NCBI GenBank assembly: GCA_019925095.2
Contig: CM034411.1
Coordinates: forward strand, 7,293,501-7,357,500
Origin: Dendrolimus kikuchii
Lineage: Eukaryota; Arthropoda; Insecta; Lepidoptera; Lasiocampidae
Length of the DNA stretch: 64,000 bases
Direction: 5' to 3'
Numbering within the stretch: the stretch's first letter is position 1; every line of letters begins with the position of its first letter. Below are positions 33,430 to 43,589 of the stretch, one piece after another. The notes under the pieces are model-generated. The model was given only the letters and a program-made list of their open reading frames with translations. It was not told the DNA's origin and searched no databases. The position numbers and the translations under genes were made by a program.

Positions 33430-34880
33430 TATAATAGAATACTACAATTACACAATACAATAATTATTATTTGTAAAATGTAGGGATAAAATTTCGGTGC
33501 ATATAGATTTGTATTATAGATAAGCGAAACCGCGTGTAAGACTTAGTAAAATATAACATATCATTCATTGTACTTAATTTATTATGAAAAGACGTTGTTA
33601 GACATCACCCATGATTTATGTGTCTGGCATTAAGTAACATGTCATATTACTTAGCTGTAACTTAAGTCAACCATTAATCTAATATTTCATTGTGTTTTTA
33701 AAGTTACAAGAATTGACTCTGCTTGGACTGTATAAATTCAGATAAGCTAGAGATAATTCTAAATAAGCAAAAAACACTTTAATAGATGTTTCGCGTGACT
33801 GAAAAAAGGTAGTTTGTTACCAAGCTACCATCGAATTTGAATATTATTAATCTATTGTTCATTTTACTATTTTGGTAACGCTTTAAATAGATAAAATGCT
33901 GATCAGTCGAAAACACAAAAAATAAGCTAAATGTGTGTTAATTTATTCACAGTATAGTTCTGCAAGAAATTCGCTTTCTTATCATTAGAAACACAAAAAA
34001 GCATTTATTCGAAAATACCATTGATCTCAAGAACGAATCATGGTGTACTTTTTTTTAACTATGTTCAAAGTATTTTTAATATTGATTATATCTGAATTAT
34101 CTACCTCATTGTTTAAAAGATAGGAGGAGGGAGGGGAAAGCTTTATACGAACTTGAAAGCAAATATGTCCACACTTATTGATTCAAACAAAAATAATATT
34201 ATGATTATTTAAGACATTTCTAAAACGATATCCCACAAAGGCACGTGACTAGGCAGTCACGTTGAAGAAAATTCGGCCCTTGTTTACATGTATAGCAAGC
34301 ACTCCTCATTTTTTTATGCAAGCACTACTATTTTTAAAGCGTTCCTAAGCGATTCTGTAGCGACATATAGAATACAACATCCTATCAAATTTCATTTAGT
34401 GAAATCTTGCCAAAATGGCTACGGAACCCTAAAAATAAAAAGCCTAACAGATGTAAATATATTCCTCAAAATCAATATACCCATCATAAATACAATACAA
34501 TCTTGATATTCGTAAAGGCATAAATGAATTCGATAATCCAACCGACTGTCCCCTGCCACAGTTAAAACGATTCCCATGTAACACATTTGGATAACGTATG
34601 GTCGATCGAATTTTAATACCGGATTTGTCTACTCTGTGGTAATATACACATTTTTATCTACAAACGAAGTTCAATTCTCTCTTGTAGGAAATAAAGTTGA
34701 AATTTCTGTAAAAATGTGTGAAGATAGGTGGGCCGTATGTCAGAAGACATGCAGTATTAAGTTAGGTACTATCTAGTACTTCTCTGAAAGCTGGTTCGCT
34801 GAACTTTACGTACCTGCAACAAAAAAGATATTATTATAATAACATTGTAAGATCGTGAATATCTAGCACAAAGATTTAAT
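33430..34880. other. AT-rich stretch without recognisable genes
   Basis: No domain-bearing frame. ATCCTATCAAATTTCATTT and AAAATGGCTACGGAACCCTA at 34378-34432 look like a remnant of the CR1/L2-type tail. The 72-codon frame covering it is an artefact. Confidence 0.45.
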
Positions 34881-34881
34881 A

Positions 34882-34883
34882 CG

Positions 34884-34929
<46 letters not shown>
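34882..34929. repeat. (ATC)n microsatellite, about 15 units
   Basis: An uninterrupted ATC/TCA run followed by ACCCGAACG. Such runs often terminate LINE copies in Lepidoptera, but no LINE sequence is recognisable upstream. Confidence 0.95.
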
Positions 34930-34934
34930 CCCGA

Positions 34935-35740
34935 ACGTCAATACTGTATTGTCTATCAACGTAAAATCTAACAACAATGAAAAAACGTACAAAAATGTGG
35001 TTTTCTACATGTATTTTTTTTTTATTTATATAAATGTAAAGGAGACTGAATGATTGTTTATTTTTTTTCTCTCTAAGAGCTTTGGTAAGAACAATTTTAT
35101 AAAACCTTTGGTATACAGGTCGTTACAGAGACTAAGTTTGAATATGCATACATTTTAATTTAGAAAATGCAATTACTTTAGTGTTAAGTTTTACTTTAGA
35201 AAAAATAAAATGTCCAGAATTGTAAAGTATAATATTGCAAAATAAAAATATGAAATTATTAATATACATACATTCGTTACACTCTTTAAGTTCATAGATA
35301 AACAAACATTTTAATATCAAACATGTTCAAACCATCTCGTCTGTCTTTTAAAAGCCGGCTTAAAACAAAGTAATCTACTTAAACCATCAATTGTACTTCT
35401 TATGTTCAAAAATGACTTATCACCATATTAAGTTCCCATCCATAATGTTTGTATCGCATGATGGTTTCATACATCTTTCTAATCTTATCTCATTATTAGA
35501 AAAAGGTTGGCTACTTGAGTAATTACGTTATAAATAAAAAGTTTAGATAGCTCATTGAATAAGTAAATTAAGAACACTTTTATAAATTCATGTATGGTCA
35601 GAAAAAAGTAAAAAATAGTCCAATTTCAAATCTGTACCGTGCCGAAAATACCCCACTGTACCGAATTAAGAGTATTACACTACTACTACTACTAAATACT
35701 TTATATAGAAAGTATAATATTCTAAGATTCGTTATAACAG
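34935..35740. other. AT-rich stretch without recognisable genes
   Basis: Nothing recognised. A short ACTACTACTACTACTA run is at 35680. Confidence 0.45.
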
Positions 35741-35744
35741 TTTA

Positions 35745-36029
35745 GTTCAGCAGACAGGCAGACGGCTCACCTAATGGAAAGTAGTTAACATCGCCTATGG
35801 ACATTTGTAATCTCAAAGATGTTACCAATGTGCTGCCACTCTCTAGAGAAGGACTGGAACCTGAACAGTAGTGCCGGAACGCAACTTAGGTTGTTATGGC
35901 GGACTAGGAGTGCTAGCCATCTAGATGGGCAAATACCCTACTACCTGGCTGTGAGTTGTTTAGTCGCCTCTTACAACAGGCCGCCCGGCTCCAAAAAATT
36001 GTAGTCTTTATCCGCTCCTGCACGGATAA
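35745..36029 (-). repeat. Family A LINE-tailed element
   Basis: CAGACAGGCAGACGGCTCAC, CATCGCCTATGGACATTTG, GTGCTGCCACTCTCTAGAG, GTGCCGGAACGCAACTTAGG, GGAGTGCTAGCCATCTAG, CTACCTGGCTGTGAGTTG, CAGGCCGCCCGGCTCC and GCTCCTGCACGGATA are the complement of all family A modules. The far-end A-tail is not preserved. Confidence 0.83.
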
Positions 36030-36375
36030 TATTATAATTGTAAGAACAACAAACAGAGTATCTCTGTTTATTGCTATTTCTACAATTGAAACGCTAATCG
36101 GATTTGAATGACGATTGACAAGAAAATGTAATCTGGAGACGGACATAAGCTACTTTTGGTCTTACAAATAATCTTCACGAGCGTATAATAGCGGATGAAA
36201 CCAGATATGAAAATTAGTTAAATTAGGGATATAAAAATTCAGATTTAGTATTTTGGTAAGAAATAAAGGTGTCAATGTTTTTCAAATGATTTCTAGCGGG
36301 GTTAATGTAGGAATCCCCACATACATACACGCACAAAAAGGGAACTAAAATATAAAATATTATTTAAATTCAAGT

Positions 36376-36584
36376 CGTGGAAGGCCACGACACACCTTCC
36401 ATGATCAATTTGATCGTATACTAGCAGAAAGTGATATCAGGAGCCTTAAGAACAGACGAGCGTGCATGACAAGAGCTATGAATGTCAAAGAAGCAAGTGA
36501 GGTGTGTAAGAACAAGCCTGAATGGGACTCTGTTGTGCCTACCCCGCAAGGGAACTGGCGTGAAGCTATGTATGTATTTATTTA
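36376..36584 (+). pseudogene. LINE ORF2 C-terminus, family C2, with ATGT tail
   Basis: Translation gives GRPRHTFHDQFDRILAESD, IRSLKNRRACMTRAMNVK, EASEVCKNKPEWDSV, with a frame slip before AYPARELA and a stop. The tail is GAAGCTATGTATGTATTT. The GRPR, RRACMxRxM and EAxxVCxxxxxW order is shared with family C1, so the two are related LINE lineages. Other C2 copies are at 28508, 37895 and 63362. Confidence 0.72.
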
Positions 36585-37263
36585 AATTCATTCATGTAGG
36601 GTATCAAAATAAATGCGGAAACAGTATTAGTTAATAGCTAGTTTAAAATAAAATTTTAAACGCTTAAATGATAATAACACACAATTTCTGGTGGCAGACT
36701 CATGATTTTCAATAAGCAACTTGTAAGATTTTATTTGGAAGTCAATAAATAGATTCATTATCATTTTCACATAAATTTCAACCATTAAATAAAACAACAA
36801 TTTCATCTCGAAAGATGTTTGATAAACCAGTTTGACGAAGTAACACTGAAACACTTAAGATGATACTTTAAAATACAATGTGGCCCATTATTTTCACTAA
36901 CCGGAGCCATTTGTCCAAAAATGGAACTACAAGCATAAATCTTTGGCAATGTTTAATATTAATGCAGTTTTTTAATTAAAATTCAGGTTTATATTGTTGG
37001 ATTTTTTGGTGACCGTACACGGCACCACGATGATGCATGGCTCCTTTCATACATTATTAATTACATGTAGAGTGAAAGAGACGGCGAATTGTAAGAAGGT
37101 GTATGTATACTTGAGACAGATTATGGGGATTGACCGAGTTTTCTACTTTGGTATACTTTTCGAATATTTATGGTGATATGAAGGATTGTGTATTAAATAA
37201 TATGTAGTAAAATTTACTTACATAATTTCAAAGGTTTAGAGTCTAATATGAATATAAGTGTAA

Positions 37264-37330
37264 TAGAGGATGTATGCCAGAATAGAAGAATTCGAAAGGA
37301 AAAGACATACTGTGGCAATCCTACCGAAAG
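37264..37330 (+). repeat. Dispersed repeat, partner of 50693
   Basis: TAGAGGATGTATGCCAGAAT, AGAAGAATTCGAAAGGAAAA and GACATACTGTGGCAATCCT parallel TAGAGGACGTATGCCAGGAA, AGAGGAATCGGGAAGGAAG and TTCCATATTGTGCAGAC at 50693-50757. Both read as a short peptide with VxEDVCQ. The origin is unknown. Confidence 0.5.
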
Positions 37331-37395
37331 AGGTTCACAGTACTGATATATGCCGTCGTAATACTAAACATGTACGTAAACATAATGTAAATAAA

Positions 37396-37409
37396 TATAC
37401 AAGTGCAAT
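37396..37409. repeat. Target site duplication (left) of miniature PLE 1
   Basis: TATACAAGTGCAAT recurs exactly at 37524-37537. Confidence 0.85.
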
Positions 37410-37523
37410 AATAAAATTACGTTTTAACGGTTTTAAGCGCGGTAATTTTATTTGATTTTGGTTTTTCCGACGTTAAAACGTAGTTTTATTATGTATGCAA
37501 GTCGCGAAAACTTAAGAAAATAT
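37410..37523 (+). mobile_element. Miniature PLE-derived element, 114 bp
   Basis: It starts AATAAAATTACGTTTTAACG like the long PLE at 24776 and follows its left arm through GCGCGGTAATTTTATTTG to TTTTTCCGAC. It then jumps to the last ~22 nt of the right arm (GTTAAAACGTAGTTTTATT) and the tail TGCAAGTCGCGAAAACTTAA ending GAAAATAT. The whole is flanked by exact 14-bp target duplications. It encodes nothing, so it must have been mobilised in trans, presumably by a full PLE. The junction CGACGTTAAAACG suggests microhomology at GTT/ACG. Confidence 0.82.
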
Positions 37524-37537
37524 TATACAAGTGCAAT
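37524..37537. repeat. Target site duplication (right) of miniature PLE 1
   Basis: Exact copy of 37396-37409. Confidence 0.85.
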
Positions 37538-37894
37538 GTTAGATGAAGCTGATATCCTCACTAATAGCGAAGGCTCTATTAACAAAATTAAAAAAAAACA
37601 AAAATACTAAGCGTAATGATGAAGTTAGAGATATTAATCATCCCAATGAAACTCCCTAAATAAATCGAAAAAAGAATCGATTACTAGAGCCCCCTTATGC
37701 TCGGTTAGGGCAAATATGCGGATAGTTTCCATATAAAAGAGTCCAGATGCCGCTCAATATCAAATTTATATATACAGTATTATCTATGATGTTAATCTAT
37801 AAAGCTTTTCAGACGAGGCAATCTACTACTACACTACAAACGAATAGAAATACTTTAAAAATAGTTCAACTTTACTTTTTGTGTGTTGTTAAAA

Positions 37895-38042
37895 TTACAT
37901 ACATACATACATACATACATAACTTCACGCCAGTTCCCTTGCGGGGTAGGCACGAACAACAGAGCGCCATTTAGGCTTATTCTTACACACCTCACTTGCT
38001 TCTTTGACATTCATAACTCTTGTCATGCACGCTCGTCTGTTG
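37895..38042 (-). repeat. LINE 3' end, family C2 (minus) with (ACAT)n tail
   Basis: The plus strand starts with a run of six ACAT units (37897-37921), then AACTTCACGCCAGTTCCCTT, GCGGGGTAGGCACGAACAAC, TTAGGCTTATTCTTACACAC, CTCACTTGCTTCTTTGACAT and GCACGCTCGTCTGT. This is the complement of the C2 consensus at 36376 and 63362. Confidence 0.75.
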
Positions 38043-38049
38043 TTAAAAT

Positions 38050-39435
38050 TGATAAATAAAAATATTGTTCCCAAGATAAAACGACGCGACGATTTTATGG
38101 AATGTTTTTAAATATCGACGTTTTACAAAAACTTCGGTATTCTTTTAATAAACTTGATAATAATTAAGGATTTCAGCAAAATTCAAATAAAATTATTAGA
38201 TACATATTCTAGTAAATCGGGTTTAATAATCAAGAAGAGCAAATGAAGCATGCAGGACGTAATAAATTGAAGACTCCCCGCCTCTATTTTGTCACGGTTG
38301 ATTCCTCCAGCAGATAAAAACAAAACAGAACGTCGTCTGTACAGAACATATTGATAAGAATAATGGCGTAGTTATATGGGCAATGTGATGAAGGTAGCTA
38401 ATATTTATTGGCCATTATGTGCTGCGGGAGCGAATGAAACGTGTGCCCTCTGTGATATTGGCATTCTTTGTTGGTTATGAGTGTTTGTTGTGTTTAGTTC
38501 CTCGTATTAGTTATTGGACGTACGTACAATGGACGTACATACATATAACATGGTTTTTCCCAATATATGTATATCTATAGGTATAATAATATCTGTACTC
38601 TCAAATTTAATATAAACTTGATGCATGTACATGAAACACACTTTTGGATCGCTTCTACGAGTATATATGCGCTGTATTCGTGATATGCTGGTAGTACACT
38701 GATACGTATGCATAAGAAAAACTGAAGTGCTACGTCGAGCTCAGACCACGTTTTGATAACGGTAGACAGCAGGATACATGGATGATACAAGAATCTTTCA
38801 CTTTGAAGTAAAGCAGGGCAAAAAGAAACTAATTTATTCGCGTCTGCCATTCAAGATGTAAGTACTCAAAGAACATACGATAAATTGTGACCCTAGCTCA
38901 TAGAAATGGGAATCATCAGCCACCTGGGTTAAAGTGGAAGCGGTTAATAAAACAAAATATCCACAGCTTTGCAGAGAAATGAATAAAGAAGCAAACGAGA
39001 AAAAGGCTCGGACACATTTATTATCATAACTTATAACCGCTGTTATGACGTTTTAATTTGCCTGATATTTATCACATATTCCTAGCTAAATTGGTTACGT
39101 ATGCCACATACCCGCAAATGACGGTGCCTAAAATCAATCTTTTAATTTTCTCAGCATTTAACGGTTAAAAACAGTATTATTTTAGTACTATTAAAGATAT
39201 GAAAGATTTTAGTAAGCATACATAGGCTTTGCGCTTCATTATCATTAATCTCTTTATAGATACTAAAGTAATTTATTTTATATGACCCTGTATAGACGAA
39301 CCCATATTTAGAGCCGTTCTAAAATATTTTGGATTTCAAAGAGACTTTACCTCTTTCTCTCTCTCTCTATTATCTATCGTCTGTACGATGGGAAGTATTC
39401 TGAGGAACCGTTCAAAATGGTGCCATCTTACTCTT
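38050..39435. other. AT-rich stretch without recognisable genes
   Basis: Nothing recognised. A CT-rich run (TCTTTCTCTCTCTCTCTATT) lies at 39352-39372. A 91-codon minus frame (38575-38850) has no domain. Confidence 0.45.
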
Positions 39436-39439
39436 TCTA

Positions 39440-39735
39440 TTACCACAACGCTCGCTATCGGTTGGCTACTCACCCCTACTTCTTTACGTCCCTACGCTCC
39501 TATACCCAAATATTCTCAAGAAAGTTTCTCTTGCTCATTTTAGGATTTTCAAACGTACGTCCCAGCCGCGGTTTTCCTATAGCACTACAAAATAAGTTTG
39601 AAAAAAAATTGTAATAAAATTCCTTCGTCGCTGACAGCAAATTCATAGGTGCTCTGATGTTGTAAATGTCCATAGATGACGGTAAGACTTTCCACCACCA
39701 AGGCGGTTAGTTTGTCTACTTACTCCATTATTCAG
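39440..39735 (+). pseudogene. LINE ORF2 C-terminus plus 3' UTR, decayed
   Basis: TCCCTACGCTCCTATACCCA, TATTCTCAAGAAAGTTTCTC, CCCAGCCGCGGTTTTCCTAT and AATAAGTTTGAAAAAAAATT follow the RSYTQ, FSRKFL, PAVFP and FKK order of the copy at 30501. The 3' UTR contains GATGTTGTAAATGTCCATAG and GACGGTAAGACTTTCCACC. Frameshifts and stops make it a relic. Confidence 0.6.
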
Positions 39736-39739
39736 ATAA

Positions 39740-41220
39740 ATCATCGCTTGTAAACATCAAAGACTAGGGATTTGTTAATCTTTACTAGTAACCTTATCTA
39801 CCAAACCAATATTTTACGAGGAAGACTTACATAATATATCTAGGATCATTACATTATATCCTTGAAACCTTTCCCTCGGGTTCGTTGTAATATAATGGAC
39901 ATAATCTGATATATGCTAAAAATATGGGTATCACGTACCAGACTTAGCTTATACGAATGGTGTCTATTGAATTATCCACTGAACTAGGTTACCAAGATAT
40001 ATGTATCACAAGATATGATTGATTCTTACTTAAATTTCGACAAGACTAAGATATTGTGTTTATAAAAGTTTTTGTATTATGTAATAGAAAATTAAGATTC
40101 ATCTATTTCAATATTTAAGCGAAGATTACACACACACTAAACACATTTGACCTTACTTATAATAATCTCGTTAAGAAACGATTAGGCATCTAAGACAATC
40201 AGAATCAAATGCTAATCAATTAATACCTTTTTTTTCACTTATAAACGTGTATTACCTGTTGTTTACCTAAGAGGAGCACAGATAAAAGAAATTTGAATGA
40301 TTAACGTAGGTGGTACCCAAAATATTCGACTAAAGAGGAGTTTATGGGTAAGATTTTCACTAAACAGTTGCTGAGCAATTTCTTAAAATTTAACAAACGA
40401 TTATAAGTAAGACCAATTATTTTTAGATCTTAAAAAGATATGTACTATATCTTTTTAAGATTTTCTCCGATTCAAGTAGCCTTATTGGTAGTAATAATTA
40501 GCATTCATTAATAATATTGTAGCCAAAAATTAATGAGCAAGCACGAGCTTAAAAAAATAAAATTTTACACAATAATGAAATTTTGAAAAGATTTACGCGA
40601 GTATACTATAATATGTATTATTCCATTGCTTGAGAAAATATAGACTGTATATCTTGGAGTTTCTAGAACACGTAACATAAATAATTGTCTATATTAGAAG
40701 TAATCCGTGTTCTGATCTAAGCTTATTTATTTTATATAAATCGGAAACGGGAAATTCCAATCGACGGCAGCTGCACCTTTTCACAAGACAAATCTTTGAA
40801 TTTAATTAGTTAATTTTTTACAACGTTAATTAACTTATATTTTCTATATGGTAGTACAAGTAGTTCTCGAATGAATATGAGCACTTAAAATTTATTTGAA
40901 TAAATAAATACATTAGCACATCCAGACATCTAATATAGACCTAATTCAATGTAAGTCTGTTTTGATGTTTTAGCTTTTAGCCAAATTGGAACGGGTAGCT
41001 ATCGACTTAGATAGACCCAAGTACGCCTGTGCTCACAACGTTTCTGTATTATTCTGACTGGATCTGGTTATTTCAGAATAAGCTTCCATATATTCAGGAA
41101 TAATAATGGACCTTGTAGCCACTTATGTTACTATTAACATCTGACATTGGTAGCAACACAAGATTTTTTATCTTTCATTTATTGTAGTAAATAAAATTAT
41201 GGAAGATTTTAGTTATCTTT
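39740..41220. other. AT-rich stretch with a 15-bp perfect inverted repeat
   Basis: ATCTTAAAAAGATAT (40427-40441) and its reverse complement (40447-40461) are separated by GTACT. No gene recognised. Confidence 0.5.
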
Positions 41221-41224
41221 TCTC

Positions 41225-41660
41225 CTTTTTAATCGACTTCAAAAAAGGGGAGGTTATCAATTCGACTGTATGTTTATTACGTCACTTCTCTGTCAATTGT
41301 GGACCGATTTTCAAAATTATATTTATTCGAAAGATTATACTTCTAAGGTGGTCCCATTGTCACCAAGTCAGGATCTGATGTGTGGGTTCGAAGGAAATCG
41401 AGAGCAACCCTCGAATATTATAGGTACGTACAACGTATTTTTTTATAGCTATTCAAATATTTGAGTAACTATGAAGTAGAAAAAAACAACAGAAAATAAA
41501 ATCGACTTCTAAGGTAAATAAAAGTCAAAAATAAGTATTTCTACATCTCGATGTCAGTGCCAAATAAAATATAAAAGAACAACAACAATTTTGCAAAATA
41601 TAGTAATTTTTATGTTTTCTTCGCACCGACTTCAAGATGTTGTAGACAATATTTATTTTA
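41225..41660 (+). repeat. Dispersed repeat starting TTTTAATCGACTTCAAAAAA
   Basis: CGACTTCAAAAAAGGGGAGG, TTATCAATTCGACTGTATG and GGACCGATTTTCAAAATTAT are words of a common lepidopteran repeat. A minus-strand partner lies at 60985-61217 (ATGTACAGTCGAATTGAGAA, CCTCCTTTTAGAAGTCGGTT). The 3' limit is uncertain. CACCGACTTCAAGATGTTG at 41625 may be a second end. Confidence 0.55.
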
Positions 41661-42009
41661 TGCTTTTTAGCTACTCTCGAAGTTTTTTAATAACTTTTTT
41701 GTTCTTATGGGAATAGGCAAAGTATATTTTATAAAATTAATAACATGAAACGGTTTTCAGATCCGCATACTAACAAGGATAGGTGCGAGTTCGATGCTTG
41801 TGCGAAGTAGAGCGGCAAATCGCTAGGCTTTTCCAAGCCGACCCATCCGTTTTATGGCATATACCCATATGTATACATATTGTACATAAATATCGGAATT
41901 TTTTAGACTTCAATAACAGATAAATGTGAAATTCATTTTTTTCTCTGTTCATGGCCTAATTTAACTAACATGTTCTAATTCATAAAATTAGATTCTAATT
42001 ATGATATCA

Positions 42010-42215
42010 AATGAACTCCAACCCTCGTATTTCCCAGAATTTCCCAGAGCGCTACAATATGGGGCTCTTCAAAAAGGACATAAACAAATATTTAAAGTTT
42101 TAACGAGATAGGCAACGCATCGGCTCCCTTAGTGTTGCAGATGACCATGGGCGGCGGTAGCCACTTGCCAGCAGGGGGACCCGTTTGCCAGTTTACCTAC
42201 AAGCAAACATAAATG
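42010..42215 (+). pseudogene. LINE ORF2 C-terminus plus 3' UTR, decayed
   Basis: CCCAGAGCGCTACAATATGG, GGCTCTTCAAAAAGGACATA, AGGCAACGCATCGGCTCC, TTAGTGTTGCAGATGACCAT, GGGCGGCGGTAGCCACTTGC and GGGACCCGTTTGCCAG fit the order P-x(5)-YNMGLFKKxI, then the tail. A short, old fragment. Confidence 0.6.
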
Positions 42216-42373
42216 AAAAACACGTATTGATTTTGATCTTTGTTTGTAAGGCCGATTTCCGACACTTCATTTCTGTTTAACAATTTGGATGAATCAAATA
42301 ACATAAACTTGAATCATTCAATCATTCATTTCATACAGTTCTAAGCCTTTCAATCATATTGTTTCAATCTGTT

Positions 42374-42668
42374 TTATCCATGCAGGAACGGAGAAAGAAT
42401 ACATTTTCCTGTGGCCGGGCGGCCTGTCGTAAGAGGCGACAAAACAACCCAAAGCCAGGTGGTAGCGCAATTGCCCGACTGGATGGCACCACCCCTGGTC
42501 TAGAGTATGCCGCTATAACAACCTTGGGTTGTATTCCGGCATTAGTGACCAGGTTCCAGTTTCCCTTAAGAGAGCAACAGCGCATTTGTAGCTTTTTTTT
42601 TTTTTTTTTTTGGTGTTGCAAATGTCCATAGGCGATGGTAACCGCTTTCCATCAAGTGGGCCGTCTTA
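42374..42668 (+). repeat. Family A element with internal T-run, 3'-truncated
   Basis: TATCCATGCAGGAACGGAG, TTCCTGTGGCCGGGCGGCC, GGTGGTAGCGCAATTGCCC, CCTGGTCTAGAGTATGCC, GCGCATTTGTAGC, then an expansion of about 20 T at 42593-42612 in place of ACCTTT, then GGTGTTGCAAATGTCCATAG. It breaks off at GGGCCGTCTTATC, before the A-tail. Confidence 0.82.
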
Positions 42669-43134
42669 TCTTAGTAATTCACAATAAAATAATAATACAT
42701 CTAAAAAACGACTGCGTTTATAGAATCTCCGCTATCGCCCCAAAAATTATCAAGCGCATTGGCGTTGCTACCAGCCTTAATAGGGTTTCTATAATAGCAT
42801 TATTTATTATTCTGAGCACCGAAGTGTTACATTCCAAACAATCGGTTATTATAAACTAATACCACTCGGATTGTCCCCCAATCAATTTTAACAAGGCCAA
42901 CCCTCTTACCCACAAACATTCCCGTTAAGGCATCCCGCATTGGTCCCGTTACCATTATCCATTACTCGGTTAGCACACAATGGATGCAATACTATTCCAA
43001 TACTCAGACAAGCATCCGTGACAAAGCTTAGCCGGTCGTTAAACCGGGTTTAAATTCTTTACATACTGGCATTAAGAGAGGCCGATAAATTAACGTTCGC
43101 TACGAACATAGTTATACTTGCCTTTGCTACACTT

Positions 43135-43245
43135 GGGATAATGTTAGTGTCAGTGACTGGGTACAAGGCGGCATTAACAAAGTCTCATCTTAAATAACGC
43201 ATTAAACCCTTGACTACATCTGTGTGATACAGTCACTAACAGTAA
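43135..43245 (+). mobile_element. MITE-like element, about 110 bp, partner of 61982
   Basis: It starts GATAATGTTAGTGTCAGTGA and ends TGATACAGTCACTAACAGTA, giving terminal inverted repeats around GTTAGTGACTG. Internal GCATTAACAAAGTCTCATC, AAATAACGCATTAAACCCTT and GACTACATCTGTGTGA match the reverse complement of 61982-62141. It abuts family D at 43246. Confidence 0.6.
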
Positions 43246-43502
43246 TGAGGACGTTAGTCCGCGCAAGGGGAAAAGTCGCGACCCGTGTGTGGGATTCGCC
43301 AGGTCGGGGTGACACTAGCACTTCACGTGTGAAGTGCTATTGCCAAGCTGCAGTTAGGGATACCCACTAAAGACCCTGTCCAATCCTCGAGCGTCCTGGG
43401 AAGTCCTGGAAGTGAACTGACGACGGCCGGCCCCTTTACAGGCTGGCCCCACCATCTGTTAGCCGGAGATCTGGGTCTCTCCGGCTATGTCGGGTGGGTA
43501 CC
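43246..43502 (+). repeat. Family D GC-rich dispersed repeat
   Basis: GAGGACGTTAGTCCGCGCAA, GTGTGTGGGATTCGCC, GTGACACTAGCACTTCACGT, GAAGTGCTATTGCC, GTTAGGGATACCCACTAAAG. It continues with GACGACGGCCGGCCCC and GGAGATCTGGGTCTCTCCGG, a hairpin. CACTTCACGTGTGAAGTG at 43319-43336 is a perfect 18-bp palindrome. Confidence 0.65.
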
Positions 43503-43584
43503 ATTTTATACGACTATTAATCCCCTGCCCCAGGTATACTCGGGTGAGTATACCTGGGGCAGGGGATTAATAGCCGTATAAAAT
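43503..43584. repeat. 39-bp near-perfect snapback palindrome, 4-nt loop
   Basis: Left arm 43503-43541 and right arm 43546-43584 are reverse complements with one mismatch (the third base of TACGACTA versus TACGGCTA), separated by GGGT. Landmarks are CTATTAATCCCCTGCCCCAG and CTGGGGCAGGGGATTAATAG. It directly follows family D sequence. Confidence 0.95.
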
Positions 43585-43589
43585 ATTTA

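Noticed and set aside
34882..34929. CRISPR-like or satellite array
   Set aside because: It is a pure trinucleotide microsatellite with no spacers.
42359..42631. 90-codon frame ending in poly-Phe
   Set aside because: It is family A sequence with the T-run translated.
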